A model generated the notes under the pieces. That model was not told the origin of the DNA. It saw only the letters and a list, made by a program, of their open reading frames with translations, and ran no database searches. Positions 23,619-33,823 of a stretch of DNA of 49,033 nt are shown here, in pieces. The stretch's first letter is position 1, and every line of letters starts with the position of its first letter. Where the stretch lies: NCBI GenBank assembly GCA_035633255.1, contig DASQFD010000082.1, positions 1 to 49,033 of the forward strand, read 5' to 3'. The translations under genes were made by a program, and so were the position numbers. The DNA is from DASQFD01 sp035633255. Lineage in GTDB: Bacteria; Actinomycetota; Actinomycetes; Actinomycetales; Dermatophilaceae.

Positions 23619-24835
23619 TCAGCCGACCGGCGCGGTGCCGCCGCCGGCCCCCTGCATCGAGACCCACCGCGGTGGCTCGTGCGCGCAGTAGGGCTCGCTC
23701 GCCAGCGGGTCGCCGGTCACGGCATACGCGCGCGCCCGGCTGCCCCCGCAGAAGCCGCGGTACGCGCACACCCCGCACTTGCCCTTCAGCCGCGAGCGGT
23801 CGCGCAGCGCCGTGAAGAGCGGGGCCTCGCGGTAGACCCGCACCAGGTCGTCCTCACGCACGTTGCCCGCGGAGATCGGCAGGAAGCCGGAGGGGTAGAT
23901 GTCCCCGATGTGGCTGACGAAGAGGAAGCCGTCCCCGTCGTTGACGTTGCGCGCGCGGCCGATGCCGTCGACCATCGAGTGCCGCGCGCCGGCGGTCAGC
24001 ACGTCGCCGTCGCCGGTGCCTCGGCCTTCTTGTGCTGCAGCACCACCCGGTTGAACTGCGGCGCCGCCGTCGCCTTGATGTCGAAGTCCGCCGTCCGCGA
24101 CAGCTCGTAGAGGCGGTCGAACACCTCCTCGAACTCCTCCGCGCCCGCCACGTCCTCCGGCCGCGCCCGCCCCATCGGCACGAGGAAGAACACCTCCCAG
24201 AAGACGATGCCGAGCTCGCCCATCAGCTCGCACATCGCCGCCATGTCCTCGACGTTGTCGCGCCGCACGGTGGTGTTGACCTGGGTGGTCAGCCCCACCT
24301 CGCGCGCCTCGCGCAGGATCCGCAGCCCGTGCTCGAAGGACCCCGGCACCCGCCGGAAGGTGTCGTGGATCTCCGGCGTCGAGCCGTCGAGGCTGACCGC
24401 CAGCCGCGCCAGCCCGGCGTCCTTCAGGGCCGCCATCGTCGGCGGGTCGCACAGCGGCGTGGTCGCCGGGGTGATCGCCATCCGCAGCCCGAGCGAGGCG
24501 CCGTGCGCGACCAGCTCCACGGTGTCCGGCCGCTTGAGGGCGTCGCCGCCGCTGAGCACCACCACGAGCGGCCCGAACCGTCGGATGTCCTCGAGCAGCC
24601 GGCGGGCCTGCGCGGTGCTCAGCTCGCCGGCGTCGCGCTCGGGCCGGGCCTCGGCGCGGCAGTGCCGGCACGCGAGGTCGCACGCCTGCGTCGTCTCCCA
24701 GATGACCAGGAACGGCGCCTCGTCGAAGTCCCTCCCGCCGGGGTGGCCGTGCCGGTGGCGGTGCCCGTGGCCGCCGGGGTTGCCTCGGGGGTGGCCGGAG
24801 GGAGCCGGATGCTGCGGGCGGTGCGTCGGGTGCAC
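23619..24835 (-). pseudogene. Radical SAM protein (BA_1875/TIGR04053-like), frameshifted
   Basis: Two frames together make one radical SAM/SPASM-like protein of about 405 residues. The N-terminal part has a His-rich stretch (GHGHRHRHGHPGG), the 4Fe-4S motif TQACDLACRHCRAEA (CxxxCxxC), LSGGDALKRPD and AVSLDGSTPEIHD, and ends at a premature TGA near 23996. The C-terminal part, in another frame, has FLFVSHIGDIYPSGFLPISA, RLKGKCGVCAYRGFCGGSRA and YAVTGDPLASEPYCAHEP, with auxiliary-cluster cysteines. One missing G near 24018-24024 (GAGGC instead of GAGGGC) accounts for the break. The GTG at 24835 is preceded by GAGG. Decay and an assembly indel are both possible. Confidence 0.85.
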
Positions 24836-24888
24836 TGCCTCACGGTATGCCGGTGCCGCCGCCGGTCCCAGCGAGGTCCGCCTCACCT

Positions 24889-24968
24889 CACCCCGGAACG
24901 TCCCTCTTCCCCGGGGAAGCAAACCCCGGCAAGGACGTCGAACCCACGTCACCCGACAACCCTGGGAC
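24889..24968. repeat. Dispersed repeat family B, copy 2
   Basis: Longer version of the repeat at 9143-9211, with the same ordered blocks CACCTCACCCCGGAA, CCGGCAAGGACG, CCACGTCACCCGA and CCTGGG. It contains an extra palindromic insert with CTTCCCCGGGGAAG. It lies between the radical SAM and lipid kinase genes. Confidence 0.85.
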
Positions 24969-24971
24969 AGA

Positions 24972-25039
24972 CGGGGCAGCGGGGCAGCGGGGCAGCGGGG
25001 CAGCGGGGCAACGGGGCAACGGGGCAACGGGGCAGCGGG
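24972..25039. repeat. 8-bp minisatellite, about 8 units
   Basis: CGGGGCAG/CGGGGCAA units in tandem, directly abutting the stop codon of the lipid kinase gene. The array carries three A-variant units in a row. Confidence 0.9.
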
Positions 25040-26323
25040 TCAGCGGCCGAGGACGTCGGGCTCGATGTGCTCGTGGGCGGACGGGTCGGTCGTGCCCACG
25101 CGCACGATGAGCGCGCGGGGCCGCACCTCGAGCAGCACCTCGGTGGCGTCCCCGATGACGTCGCCGTCGAGCTGCACCGGCTGCGGCTCCTCGACGCTCA
25201 CGCGCACCCGCTGGCACCGCCAGCGGTCGAGCCGCGCGTGGTCGTCCCGACGCTGACGGAGCACGTGGGCGGCGACCCCCGCCCAGCCGGGGATGCCCTT
25301 CGGGGTGACGGCGACGACGTCGAGCACCCCGTCGTCGACCTCCGCGTCCGGCATGAGGACGATGCCGCCGGTGAGCCTGCCGCAGTTCCCGACCAGGACG
25401 GTGCGGGCCCGGCGGGTGACCGGCTCGTCGTCGTCGAGGCTGAGGCGGGCCTTGAAGCGGGCGCCGCGCAGGTTGCGGAACCCCGAGGCGACGTAGGCCG
25501 CCCACCCCACCTTCGCCTTCATCTCCTCGGACGTCTCGCCCATGATCGTGGCGTCGAAGCCCAGACCGGCCATGACGACGAACGCGCGCGGCTCGTCCGG
25601 GGCCACCTCGCCACCACCCGGCTCGCCAGCGGCCGGGGAGACGGCCGGGGCGGCCCCGGCGCCGGCGGTGGCCCCGGCGCCCGCGGTGGCCCCGGCGTCG
25701 GCGGTGGCCCCGGCGCCCGCGGTGGCCCCGGCGCCCGCCGCGGCCTCGACACCCGCGGGGGTGGCCCCGATGGTCACCCAGCCGAGGTCGAGGTGCCGGT
25801 TGCGGCCGGTGAGCGCCACCTCGAACGCGTGCACCAGGTCGGCCGGCACGGTCAGGTTGCGCGCGAGCAGGTTCCCGGTGCCGCCGGGCAGCAGCCCCAT
25901 GGGCGTCCCCGAGCCGGCCATGACCTGGGCGACCGCACGCACCGTGCCGTCCCCGCCGAGCGCGCACACGACGTCGACGCCATCGGCGAGCGCTCGTCGG
26001 GCCTGCCCGTACCCGGGGTCCTCCACCGTCGTCTCGAGGAGCTCGGGCGCCGCCCACCCCAGCCGTTCGGCGGCCGAGGCGAGCTGCCACCGGACCGCCT
26101 TCACGGAGTCCACCTTGGTGGGGTTGACCACGACCACGGCCCGCCTCGGCGGCGGCTCCGGGTGCCCCTCCCGGTGGAAGCGCGCCCGGGACGGCCGCTG
26201 CGCGGCGTGCCTCCCCGACCCGCCCGGCCGGACCAGCGCGCCCCCGAAGAGGAGCACCAGACCCGCGAGGACGACACCGACGGCGAGCACGATCCCCACG
26301 ACCGAGGTCCACGTGTCGGGCAC
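25040..26323 (-). CDS. Diacylglycerol/lipid kinase family protein
   Basis: 427 residues. An N-terminal membrane helix (SVVGIVLAVGVVLAGLVLLF) is followed by the DAGK catalytic domain: VVVVNPTKVDS, VCALGGDGTVRAVAQVMAG (GGDGT) and GLLPGGTGNLLARNL. The C-terminal lobe has LVGNCGRLTGGIVLMPDAEV and VQLDGDVIGD. It phosphorylates diacylglycerol, sphingoid or related lipids at the membrane. A 45-residue Gly/Ala/Thr linker encoded by a minisatellite (25655-25746) interrupts the C-terminal lobe. GTG at 26323 chosen because it begins just before the helix. Confidence 0.9.
   Translation of the reverse strand: MPDTWTSVVGIVLAVGVVLAGLVLLFGGALVRPGGSGRHAAQRPSRARFHREGHPEPPPRRAVVVVNPTKVDSVKAVRWQLASAAERLGWAAPELLETTVEDPGYGQARRALADGVDVVCALGGDGTVRAVAQVMAGSGTPMGLLPGGTGNLLARNLTVPADLVHAFEVALTGRNRHLDLGWVTIGATPAGVEAAAGAGATAGAGATADAGATAGAGATAGAGAAPAVSPAAGEPGGGEVAPDEPRAFVVMAGLGFDATIMGETSEEMKAKVGWAAYVASGFRNLRGARFKARLSLDDDEPVTRRARTVLVGNCGRLTGGIVLMPDAEVDDGVLDVVAVTPKGIPGWAGVAAHVLRQRRDDHARLDRWRCQRVRVSVEEPQPVQLDGDVIGDATEVLLEVRPRALIVRVGTTDPSAHEHIEPDVLGR
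25655..25746. repeat. GCGGTGGCCCCGGC minisatellite within the lipid kinase gene
   Basis: Repeated 18-bp-type units encoding Ala-Gly-Ala-Thr on the minus strand; frame is kept. The insert sits between two conserved beta-strands of the kinase. Confidence 0.85.
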
Positions 26324-26411
26324 GGGGGGGACGTTATCGCACGGCCCCGCAGCGCCCGTCCCGCCCATACGCTGCGGTCATGACAGCGCTCCCGCCCGGC
26401 GCGGCCCGCAG

Positions 26412-27710
26412 ATGATCGCCGCGGTCTACGTCTCGCTGGGGCTGGCGCTGCTCATCGCGGTCCTGGTGCCCCAGCTCCTGCACTCCTCCCGGATCACCGA
26501 GCCGATGGTGCTCGTGGCCTTCGGGATGCTCATCGGCCTGCTGCCCTTCGCCGACCAGCTGAGGCTGGACCCGCTCAAGCAGACCGAGGTGATCCTCCAC
26601 GTCACCGAGTTCACCGTGCTCGTCGCGCTCATGGGCGTCGGGCTGGCGCTCGACCGGCCGCTGCGCCTGCGGGACCGGCTGTCGTGGGCGCGGTGGTCGC
26701 CGACGTGGCGGCTGCTCGGGATCGCCATGCCGCTCACCGTCGGCGGGGTGGCGCTGCTCGCGTGGGGGCCGCTCGGCGTCGCGCTGCCGGTGGCGGTGCT
26801 CCTCGGCGGGGCGCTCGCGCCCACCGACCCGGTCCTGGCCTCCGACGTCCAGGTCGAGGGGCCCACCTCGGCGGGGGAGGCCGAGGAGATCGACGAGGAC
26901 GACGAGGTGCGCTTCGCGCTGACCAGTGAGGCGGGGCTCAACGACGGGCTCGCCTTCCCGTTCGTGCACCTCGCGCTGGCCCTCGCCGGCGGTGCCGCCC
27001 TGATGGACTGGGCGCCCGGGTGGGTCGGCTGGGACCTCGTCGGGCGGGTCGTCGTCGGTGCGGCCGTGGGGCTCGCGGTCGGCTGGGGACTGGTCCGGCT
27101 GGCCTTCCGCAGCCCGGTCCGCTCGATGCGGCTGGCCGAGGTGGGGGAGCCGCTCCTGGCGCTCGCGGCGCTGCTCACGGCATACGGGCTGGCGGAGCTG
27201 GTGCACGCGTACGGCTTCCTGGCCGTCTTCGCGTGCGCCATGTCGATCCGGTCCTTCGAGCGCGACCACGACTACCACCAGCACATGCACGAGGTGATCG
27301 AGCGGCTCGAGCGGCTGCTGACCCTCGTCGTGCTGCTCGTGCTGGGCATCGCGCTCACCAACGGCCTGCTCGCCAACCTGGACTGGCGGGGCGTGGTCAT
27401 CGGTGCCGCCCTGGTGCTGGTGATCCGTCCGGTCGCCGGCCTGGTGGCGCTGACCGGGTCGGGGCGCAGTCGCCTGGCGACGCTGACCCAGCGGGAGCGG
27501 CTGGTCACCGCGTTCTTCGGCGTCCGCGGCGTCGGGTCGCTGTTCTACCTCGCCTATGCCTCCGTCGAGGAGGACTGGGCCGAGGAGCGCTGGCTCTGGT
27601 CGACGGTCGCCTTCACGATCGTGCTCTCGGTGCTCGTGCACGGCGCGCTGGCGAGCCGCGCCATGCTGTGGCAGGAGCACGAACCGGTCACCGCCGCGAA
27701 GGCCGGGTGA
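26412..27710 (+). CDS. CPA1-family cation:proton antiporter
   Basis: 432-residue membrane antiporter with about 12 helices. It has the ion-site motif LGGALAPTDPVLASDVQV (the TDP...ASD segment of CPA1 Na+/H+ exchangers), LTSEAGLNDGLAFPFV with SEAGLNDG, and the late FFGVRGVGSLFYLAYA. A cytoplasmic acidic insert (EAEEIDEDDE) lies between the two motifs. The ATG at 26412 gives a start directly at helix 1. A 28-bp perfect hairpin begins 6 bp after the stop. Confidence 0.93.
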   Translation: MIAAVYVSLGLALLIAVLVPQLLHSSRITEPMVLVAFGMLIGLLPFADQLRLDPLKQTEVILHVTEFTVLVALMGVGLALDRPLRLRDRLSWARWSPTWRLLGIAMPLTVGGVALLAWGPLGVALPVAVLLGGALAPTDPVLASDVQVEGPTSAGEAEEIDEDDEVRFALTSEAGLNDGLAFPFVHLALALAGGAALMDWAPGWVGWDLVGRVVVGAAVGLAVGWGLVRLAFRSPVRSMRLAEVGEPLLALAALLTAYGLAELVHAYGFLAVFACAMSIRSFERDHDYHQHMHEVIERLERLLTLVVLLVLGIALTNGLLANLDWRGVVIGAALVLVIRPVAGLVALTGSGRSRLATLTQRERLVTAFFGVRGVGSLFYLAYASVEEDWAEERWLWSTVAFTIVLSVLVHGALASRAMLWQEHEPVTAAKAG

Positions 27711-27716
27711 GAGGCT

Positions 27717-27744
27717 GCCGACACACCTCGCGAGGTGTGTCGGC
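27717..27744 (+). terminator. Perfect 28-bp hairpin after the antiporter gene
   Basis: Arms GCCGACACACCTCG and CGAGGTGTGTCGGC are exactly complementary with no loop beyond the central CGCG. Position and stability suggest a terminator for the antiporter gene. Confidence 0.75.
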
Positions 27745-28045
27745 TCTCGTGAGGCCGGTCGACCTGCCTCAGGAGCACCACGGCGACTCGCGAGGCGTGG
27801 TGTCGCCGCGGTCCGCCGGTGGGCAGGAGCGTGCGGGCGGCTGAGGCGGTGAGCCGGGCGCGTCAGGGCGGGGGTGCTCGCGTGCAGTGGGTGGATCCGG
27901 CGGGGTGGGTGGATCCGGTGGGGTCATGACCCCACCGGACTCACCCAAAGGCTCCCGACGTGGCGTGTCTCCTCGTCGGCCGAGCCGGTTCCGGCTCCCA
28001 AGGTGCGTCGCCGGGCGTCGGCTCGGCCGTCGATAGGCTGAGTCG
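27745..28045 (+). promoter_or_regulatory. serS leader region with further stems
   Basis: The gap 27711-28045 (335 bp) has no gene. After the terminator it holds overlapping stems CACCACG (27776-27782)/CGTGGTG (27796-27802) and CGGCGAC (27781-27787)/GTCGCCG (27802-27808). A perfect 26-bp palindrome follows at 27914-27939 (arms TCCGGTGGGGTCA/TGACCCCACCGGA), preceded by two GTGGATCCGG-type units. No T-box specifier or clear promoter is visible; serS starts at 28046. Confidence 0.5.
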
Positions 28046-29320
28046 GTGATCGACCTGAAGGTGCTCCGCGACGACCCGGACCGGGTCCGGGCCAGCCAGC
28101 GCGCCCGCGGGGAGGACGAGGGCGTCGTCGACGCCATCCTCGGCGCGGAGGAGCGCCGCCGCGCCTCGCTGACGGCCTTCGAGCGGCTGCGCGCCGAGCA
28201 GAAGGCCCTCGGCAGGCAGGTCGCCACCGCGTCGGGCGAGGAGAAGCACGCCCTGCTCACCCGCACCAGAGCACTCTCGGCCGAGGTGAAGGCGCGGCAG
28301 GCCGACGCGGACGCGGCCCAGGGAGAGCTCGACCGGCTCGCGCGCACGATCGGCAACGTCGTCGAGCCGGGAGTCCCGGCCGGCGGCGAGGACGACTACG
28401 TCGTGCTCGACACCGCCGGCACCCCCCGCGACTTCGCGGCCGAGGGGTTCGAGCCGCGCGACCACCTCGGGCTCGCCGAGGGTCTGCGGGCGGTCGACAT
28501 GGAGCGGGGCGCCAAGGTGAGCGGCGCGCGCTTCTACTTCCTCACCGGCGTCGGCGCCCGGCTCGAGATGGCGCTGCTCACCCTGGCGATGCAGAGGGCC
28601 GTGGCCGCGGGCTTCGTGCCGATGGTCACGCCGACCCTGGTCAAGGCCGAGGTCATGGCGGGTGCGGGCTTCCTCGACTCGCACGCCGACGAGGTCTACC
28701 GGCTGGAGGCCGACGACCTCTACCTCACCGGCACCTCCGAGGTCGCGCTGGCGGGCTACCACGCCGACGAGATCGTCGACCTCTCGGCCGGGCCGCTGCG
28801 CTACGCCGGGCAGTCGACCTGCTACCGCCGGGAGGCCGGCTCCTACGGCAGGGACACCCGCGGCATCATCCGGGTGCACCAGTTCAACAAGATCGAGATG
28901 TTCGTCTACTGCCGCCCCGAGGACGCCACCGCCGAGCACGATCGGCTGCTGGCGTTCGAGCGGGAGATGCTGGCCGCGGTCGAGGTGCCCTACCGCGTCA
29001 TCGACACCGCCGCCGGCGACCTCGGCGGCCCGGCCGCGCGCAAGTACGACTGCGAGGGCTGGGTGCCCAGCCAGGGCCGCTACCGCGAGCTGACGTCCAC
29101 CTCGAACTGCACGACCTTCCAGGCCCGCCGGCTGGACACCCGCTTCCGCCGCGAGGGCGGTGGCTCGACGGAGGTCGCCGCGACGCTCAACGGCACCCTC
29201 GCCACCACCCGGTGGCTGGTCGCGATCCTCGAGAACCACCAGCAGCCGGACGGCTCGGTGGTCGTCCCGGAGGCGCTGCGCCCCGCCATCGGCCTCGACG
29301 TCCTTCGCCCCGTCCCCTGA
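28046..29320 (+). CDS. serS: Seryl-tRNA synthetase
   Basis: 424-residue class II aminoacyl-tRNA synthetase. The N-terminal coiled-coil arm (about 1-105) that grips the tRNA extra arm is followed by the catalytic core. The core has LTGTSEVALAGYHADEIV, motif 2 YRREAGSYGRDTRGIIRVHQ and motif 3 NGTLATTRWLVAILENHQQ ending VVVPEALRP. The GTG at 28046 opens VIDLKVLRDDPDRVR, the standard start. It is full length with all motifs. It is followed by a 10-bp minisatellite and then a HAD phosphatase gene in the same direction, a common actinobacterial order. Confidence 0.97.
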   Translation: MIDLKVLRDDPDRVRASQRARGEDEGVVDAILGAEERRRASLTAFERLRAEQKALGRQVATASGEEKHALLTRTRALSAEVKARQADADAAQGELDRLARTIGNVVEPGVPAGGEDDYVVLDTAGTPRDFAAEGFEPRDHLGLAEGLRAVDMERGAKVSGARFYFLTGVGARLEMALLTLAMQRAVAAGFVPMVTPTLVKAEVMAGAGFLDSHADEVYRLEADDLYLTGTSEVALAGYHADEIVDLSAGPLRYAGQSTCYRREAGSYGRDTRGIIRVHQFNKIEMFVYCRPEDATAEHDRLLAFEREMLAAVEVPYRVIDTAAGDLGGPAARKYDCEGWVPSQGRYRELTSTSNCTTFQARRLDTRFRREGGGSTEVAATLNGTLATTRWLVAILENHQQPDGSVVVPEALRPAIGLDVLRPVP

Positions 29321-29327
29321 CCGGAGG

Positions 29328-29384
29328 GCGGAAGAGGGCGGAGGAGGGCGGAGGAGGGCGGAGGAGGGCGGAGGAGGGCGGCGC
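29328..29384. repeat. 10-bp minisatellite downstream of serS
   Basis: GGAGGAGGGC units repeated about six times (first unit with one change) between serS and the HAD gene. Confidence 0.9.
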
Positions 29385-29488
29385 CCGCCCCGGTGATGCA
29401 CCGGCATACCTGCACGTCGCCCGGTGTTCACGCACTCGTGGGGCCGGCTGGGTCCCCGTCCCCTGACCCCGTAGGTAGCGTCCCTCCC

Positions 29489-30349
29489 ATGACCACGTCC
29501 ACCGCCGCATCGCCCCGCGAGACGGCCGGCGCCGCCCGATCGGCGCACGTCCCCCACCTCGTCGCGCTCGACGTCGACGGCACCACGATCGACCACGACG
29601 GCACCATGACCGACGCCGTCCGCGAGGCGGTCGCCGACGTCGTGGCCGCCGGGCACCAGGTCGTCATCGCCACCGGGCGCGCCGTCGTCGCCACCCTGCC
29701 CATCCTCGCCGCGCTCGACCTCACGAGCGGGTATGCCGTGTGCTCCAACGGCGCCGTCACCGTGCGCCTGGACCCGGGGCTGGCCGACGGCTACGAGGTG
29801 GTCGAGGCGGTCACCTTCGACCCCGAGCCGGTCGTCACCATGCTGCACGCCGAGTGGCCGGACGCGGTCATCGCGGTCGAGGAGCTCGGCCAGGGGTTCA
29901 AGCTGAGTGGCGACTTCCCCGAGGGCGAGCTGGCCGGGGACCTGCGGGTCGTGCCGTGGGAGGAGCTGATCGCCCACCCCGTCACCCGCGTGACGTTCCG
30001 CAGCCGCAACGGGACCAGCGAGGACTTCCTGCGGCTCGTCGAGCGGGTCGGCCTGCACGGCGTCAGCTACGCCGTCGGCTACACCGCCTGGCTCGACCTC
30101 GCGCCCGAGGGCGTCTCCAAGGCCTCGGGGCTGGAGGCGGTGCGGCGCCTGCTCGCGGTGGAGCCGGCGCACACCGTGGCGGTCGGCGACCAGCGCAACG
30201 ACCTCGAGATGCTCCACTGGGCGGCGCGCGGCGTCGCGATGGGCAACGCGCCCGAGGCGGTCCAGGCGGTCGCCGACGAGACGACCGGCCACGTCGAGCA
30301 GGACGGCCTGGTCCCGGTCCTCCGCTCGCTGCCCGGCCTCGACGGCTGA
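29489..30349 (+). CDS. Cof-type HAD-superfamily hydrolase
   Basis: 286-residue phosphatase of HAD class IIB. It has LVALDVDGTTIDHDGT (DxDGT), VIATGRAV, a C2 cap domain, SKASGLEAVRRLL (catalytic Lys) and VAVGDQRNDLEMLHWA (GDxxND). It acts on sugar phosphates or nucleotides; the substrate is not predictable. The ATG at 29489 is followed by a variable polar N-terminus of about 25 residues. It follows serS with a minisatellite between. Confidence 0.92.
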   Translation: MTTSTAASPRETAGAARSAHVPHLVALDVDGTTIDHDGTMTDAVREAVADVVAAGHQVVIATGRAVVATLPILAALDLTSGYAVCSNGAVTVRLDPGLADGYEVVEAVTFDPEPVVTMLHAEWPDAVIAVEELGQGFKLSGDFPEGELAGDLRVVPWEELIAHPVTRVTFRSRNGTSEDFLRLVERVGLHGVSYAVGYTAWLDLAPEGVSKASGLEAVRRLLAVEPAHTVAVGDQRNDLEMLHWAARGVAMGNAPEAVQAVADETTGHVEQDGLVPVLRSLPGLDG

Positions 30350-30446
30350 GCCCGCGCCCGCAGGAGCGGGTCCCGGGGGCGCTGCGCCGGGGCGGGCTGC
30401 CGCGCCGGGGTTGGCTGCCGCGCGAGCGTGGGATGCTGGGCCGGTC

Positions 30447-31304
30447 ATGCCCGAGCTGCACCTCACCTCGCCCGCCAACCCGCGGCTGAAGGCGCTCGCC
30501 GCGCTACGCCGGCGCCGCGGCCGGGAGGAGTCCGGGCTGGTGCTCGTCGAGGGCTTCGAGGAGCTCTCCCTGGCGGTCGCCGCCGGCGTGCGGCCCCGCA
30601 CCCTCTTCCACTGCCCGGAGCTGATGCTCGACGCCGACCGGCAGGGCCGGCTCGTGGCGGACCTGCGTGGCCGCGGGGTGGAGACGGTCCGGGTGTCCCG
30701 GGCCGCGTTCGAGAGGGTCGCCTACCGCGAGGGCCCCGACGGGTTCCTCGCCGTGGTGCCGGCCGTGGCGCGGCGGCTCGCGGACCTCGACCTCCCCCCG
30801 GACCCGCTGGTCCTGGTCTGCGAGGGCGTGGAGAAGCCCGGCAACCTCGGGGCCATGCTGCGGACGGCCGACGCGGCCGGCGTCGCGGCCGTCGTCGCCG
30901 TGGACCCGCTCACCGACTGGGGCAACCCCAACGTGGTCCGTGCCTCCAAGGGCACGGTCTTCGCCCTGCCCGTGGTGACCGCGACGGCCGGTGAGCTGCT
31001 CGCCTGGCTGGCGGCGTCCGGCATACCCCTTCTCGCCACCACCCCGGACACCGACGCGCTGCACACCGACGCGGACTACCGCGGGCCGGTCGCGGTCGCG
31101 GTGGGCACCGAGAAGGGCGGGCTCAGCGACACGGTCCTGCGCGCCGCGGCCGTGCGGGTCCGCATCCCCATGCGGGGACGTGCCGACTCGCTCAACGTCG
31201 CGACGTCGGCCGCGGTGGTGCTCTACGAGGCGGTCCGGCAGCGCCTGGCGGGGGCGGCGGAGGGCGGTGACGGCCCGGTCCGGAGCACCGTCGGCCGTGT
31301 GTAA
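30447..31304 (+). CDS. TrmH/SpoU-family RNA 2'-O-methyltransferase
   Basis: 285 residues. The N-terminal substrate-binding domain (HLTSPANPRLKALAALRRRR, LVLVEGFEELSLA) is followed by the knotted SPOUT domain with motif 1 VEKPGNLGAMLRTADAAG, motif 2 VAVGTEKGGLS and motif 3 IPMRGRADSLNVATSAAVVL. It probably methylates rRNA (23S-type, as RlmB-like proteins) rather than tRNA, but the target is not certain. The ATG at 30447 gives the family start (MPELHLTSPANP). Confidence 0.92.
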   Translation: MPELHLTSPANPRLKALAALRRRRGREESGLVLVEGFEELSLAVAAGVRPRTLFHCPELMLDADRQGRLVADLRGRGVETVRVSRAAFERVAYREGPDGFLAVVPAVARRLADLDLPPDPLVLVCEGVEKPGNLGAMLRTADAAGVAAVVAVDPLTDWGNPNVVRASKGTVFALPVVTATAGELLAWLAASGIPLLATTPDTDALHTDADYRGPVAVAVGTEKGGLSDTVLRAAAVRVRIPMRGRADSLNVATSAAVVLYEAVRQRLAGAAEGGDGPVRSTVGRV

Positions 31305-31306
31305 CC

Positions 31307-31951
31307 ATGGTCCGCATGCGAGTCGACCACGTCGTCTACGCGGCGGAGCACGACGGCGCCGCCGCCACCGCCGCGCGTCTCGGCAAGCTCCTCGGTGTGG
31401 AGCCGGTCGACGGCGGCATCCACCCCCGCTTCGGCACCCGCAACGTCATCCTCCCGATGGCGCACGAGCGCTACGTCGAGGTGGTCGAGGTGCTGGAGCA
31501 CCCCGCGGCCGACAAGGCGCCGTTCGGCCAGATCGTCCGCGCGCGCTCGCAGAGCGGGGGCGGGTGGCTGGGCTGGGTGGTCCGGGTCGACGACATCGGC
31601 GAGCAGGAGTCGCGGCTGGGCCGCGAGGCGGTCGACGGCAACCGGCACCGCCCCGACGGCACCGAGCTGCGCTGGCGGCAGCTCGGCGTCCGGGGGCTGC
31701 AGTCCGACCCTCAGCTGCCGTTCTTCGTCGAGTGGGAGTCCGGCACGCGGCACCCCTCCCGGGACGCGCACACCGAGGTGACCATCGAGTCGCTCGAGAT
31801 CGCCGGGGACCCCGACCGGGTGTGCGAGTGGCTGGGCCTGCCGCCGGACCGCACCTCCACCGTCATCGACTTCCACTGGGTCTCCCCGCGGGGCAACCCC
31901 GGGCTGATGTCGGTGACCTTCGTGACCCCGCAGGGTGAGGTCACGGTCTGA
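31307..31951 (+). CDS. VOC/glyoxalase-like domain protein
   Basis: 214 residues. It has MRVDHVVYAAEHDGAAATAA at the start, then GVEPVDGGIHPRFGTRNVIL and ERYVEVVEVLEHPAADKAPFG, which match the glyoxalase_3-like group of vicinal-oxygen-chelate proteins. No substrate can be assigned. The ATG at 31307 or the in-frame ATG at 31316 could be used; neither has an obvious ribosome site. It follows the methyltransferase by 2 bp, so co-translation is likely. Convergent with the glycosidase gene. Confidence 0.85.
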   Translation: MVRMRVDHVVYAAEHDGAAATAARLGKLLGVEPVDGGIHPRFGTRNVILPMAHERYVEVVEVLEHPAADKAPFGQIVRARSQSGGGWLGWVVRVDDIGEQESRLGREAVDGNRHRPDGTELRWRQLGVRGLQSDPQLPFFVEWESGTRHPSRDAHTEVTIESLEIAGDPDRVCEWLGLPPDRTSTVIDFHWVSPRGNPGLMSVTFVTPQGEVTV

Positions 31952-31988
31952 GCGACCGGACACCGGGGTCGCGGCGACCGGACGCCGG

Positions 31989-33800
<1,812 letters not shown>

Positions 33801-33823
33801 CGGTCCAGCCACCGCGAGTGCCC

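Noticed and set aside
24972..25039. CRISPR array
   Set aside because: The regular repeats are 8-bp units with no spacers. The same holds for the other tandem arrays, and there are no cas genes.
27745..28045. T-box riboswitch for serS
   Set aside because: No specifier loop, T-box sequence or canonical antiterminator is visible; only palindromes are seen.
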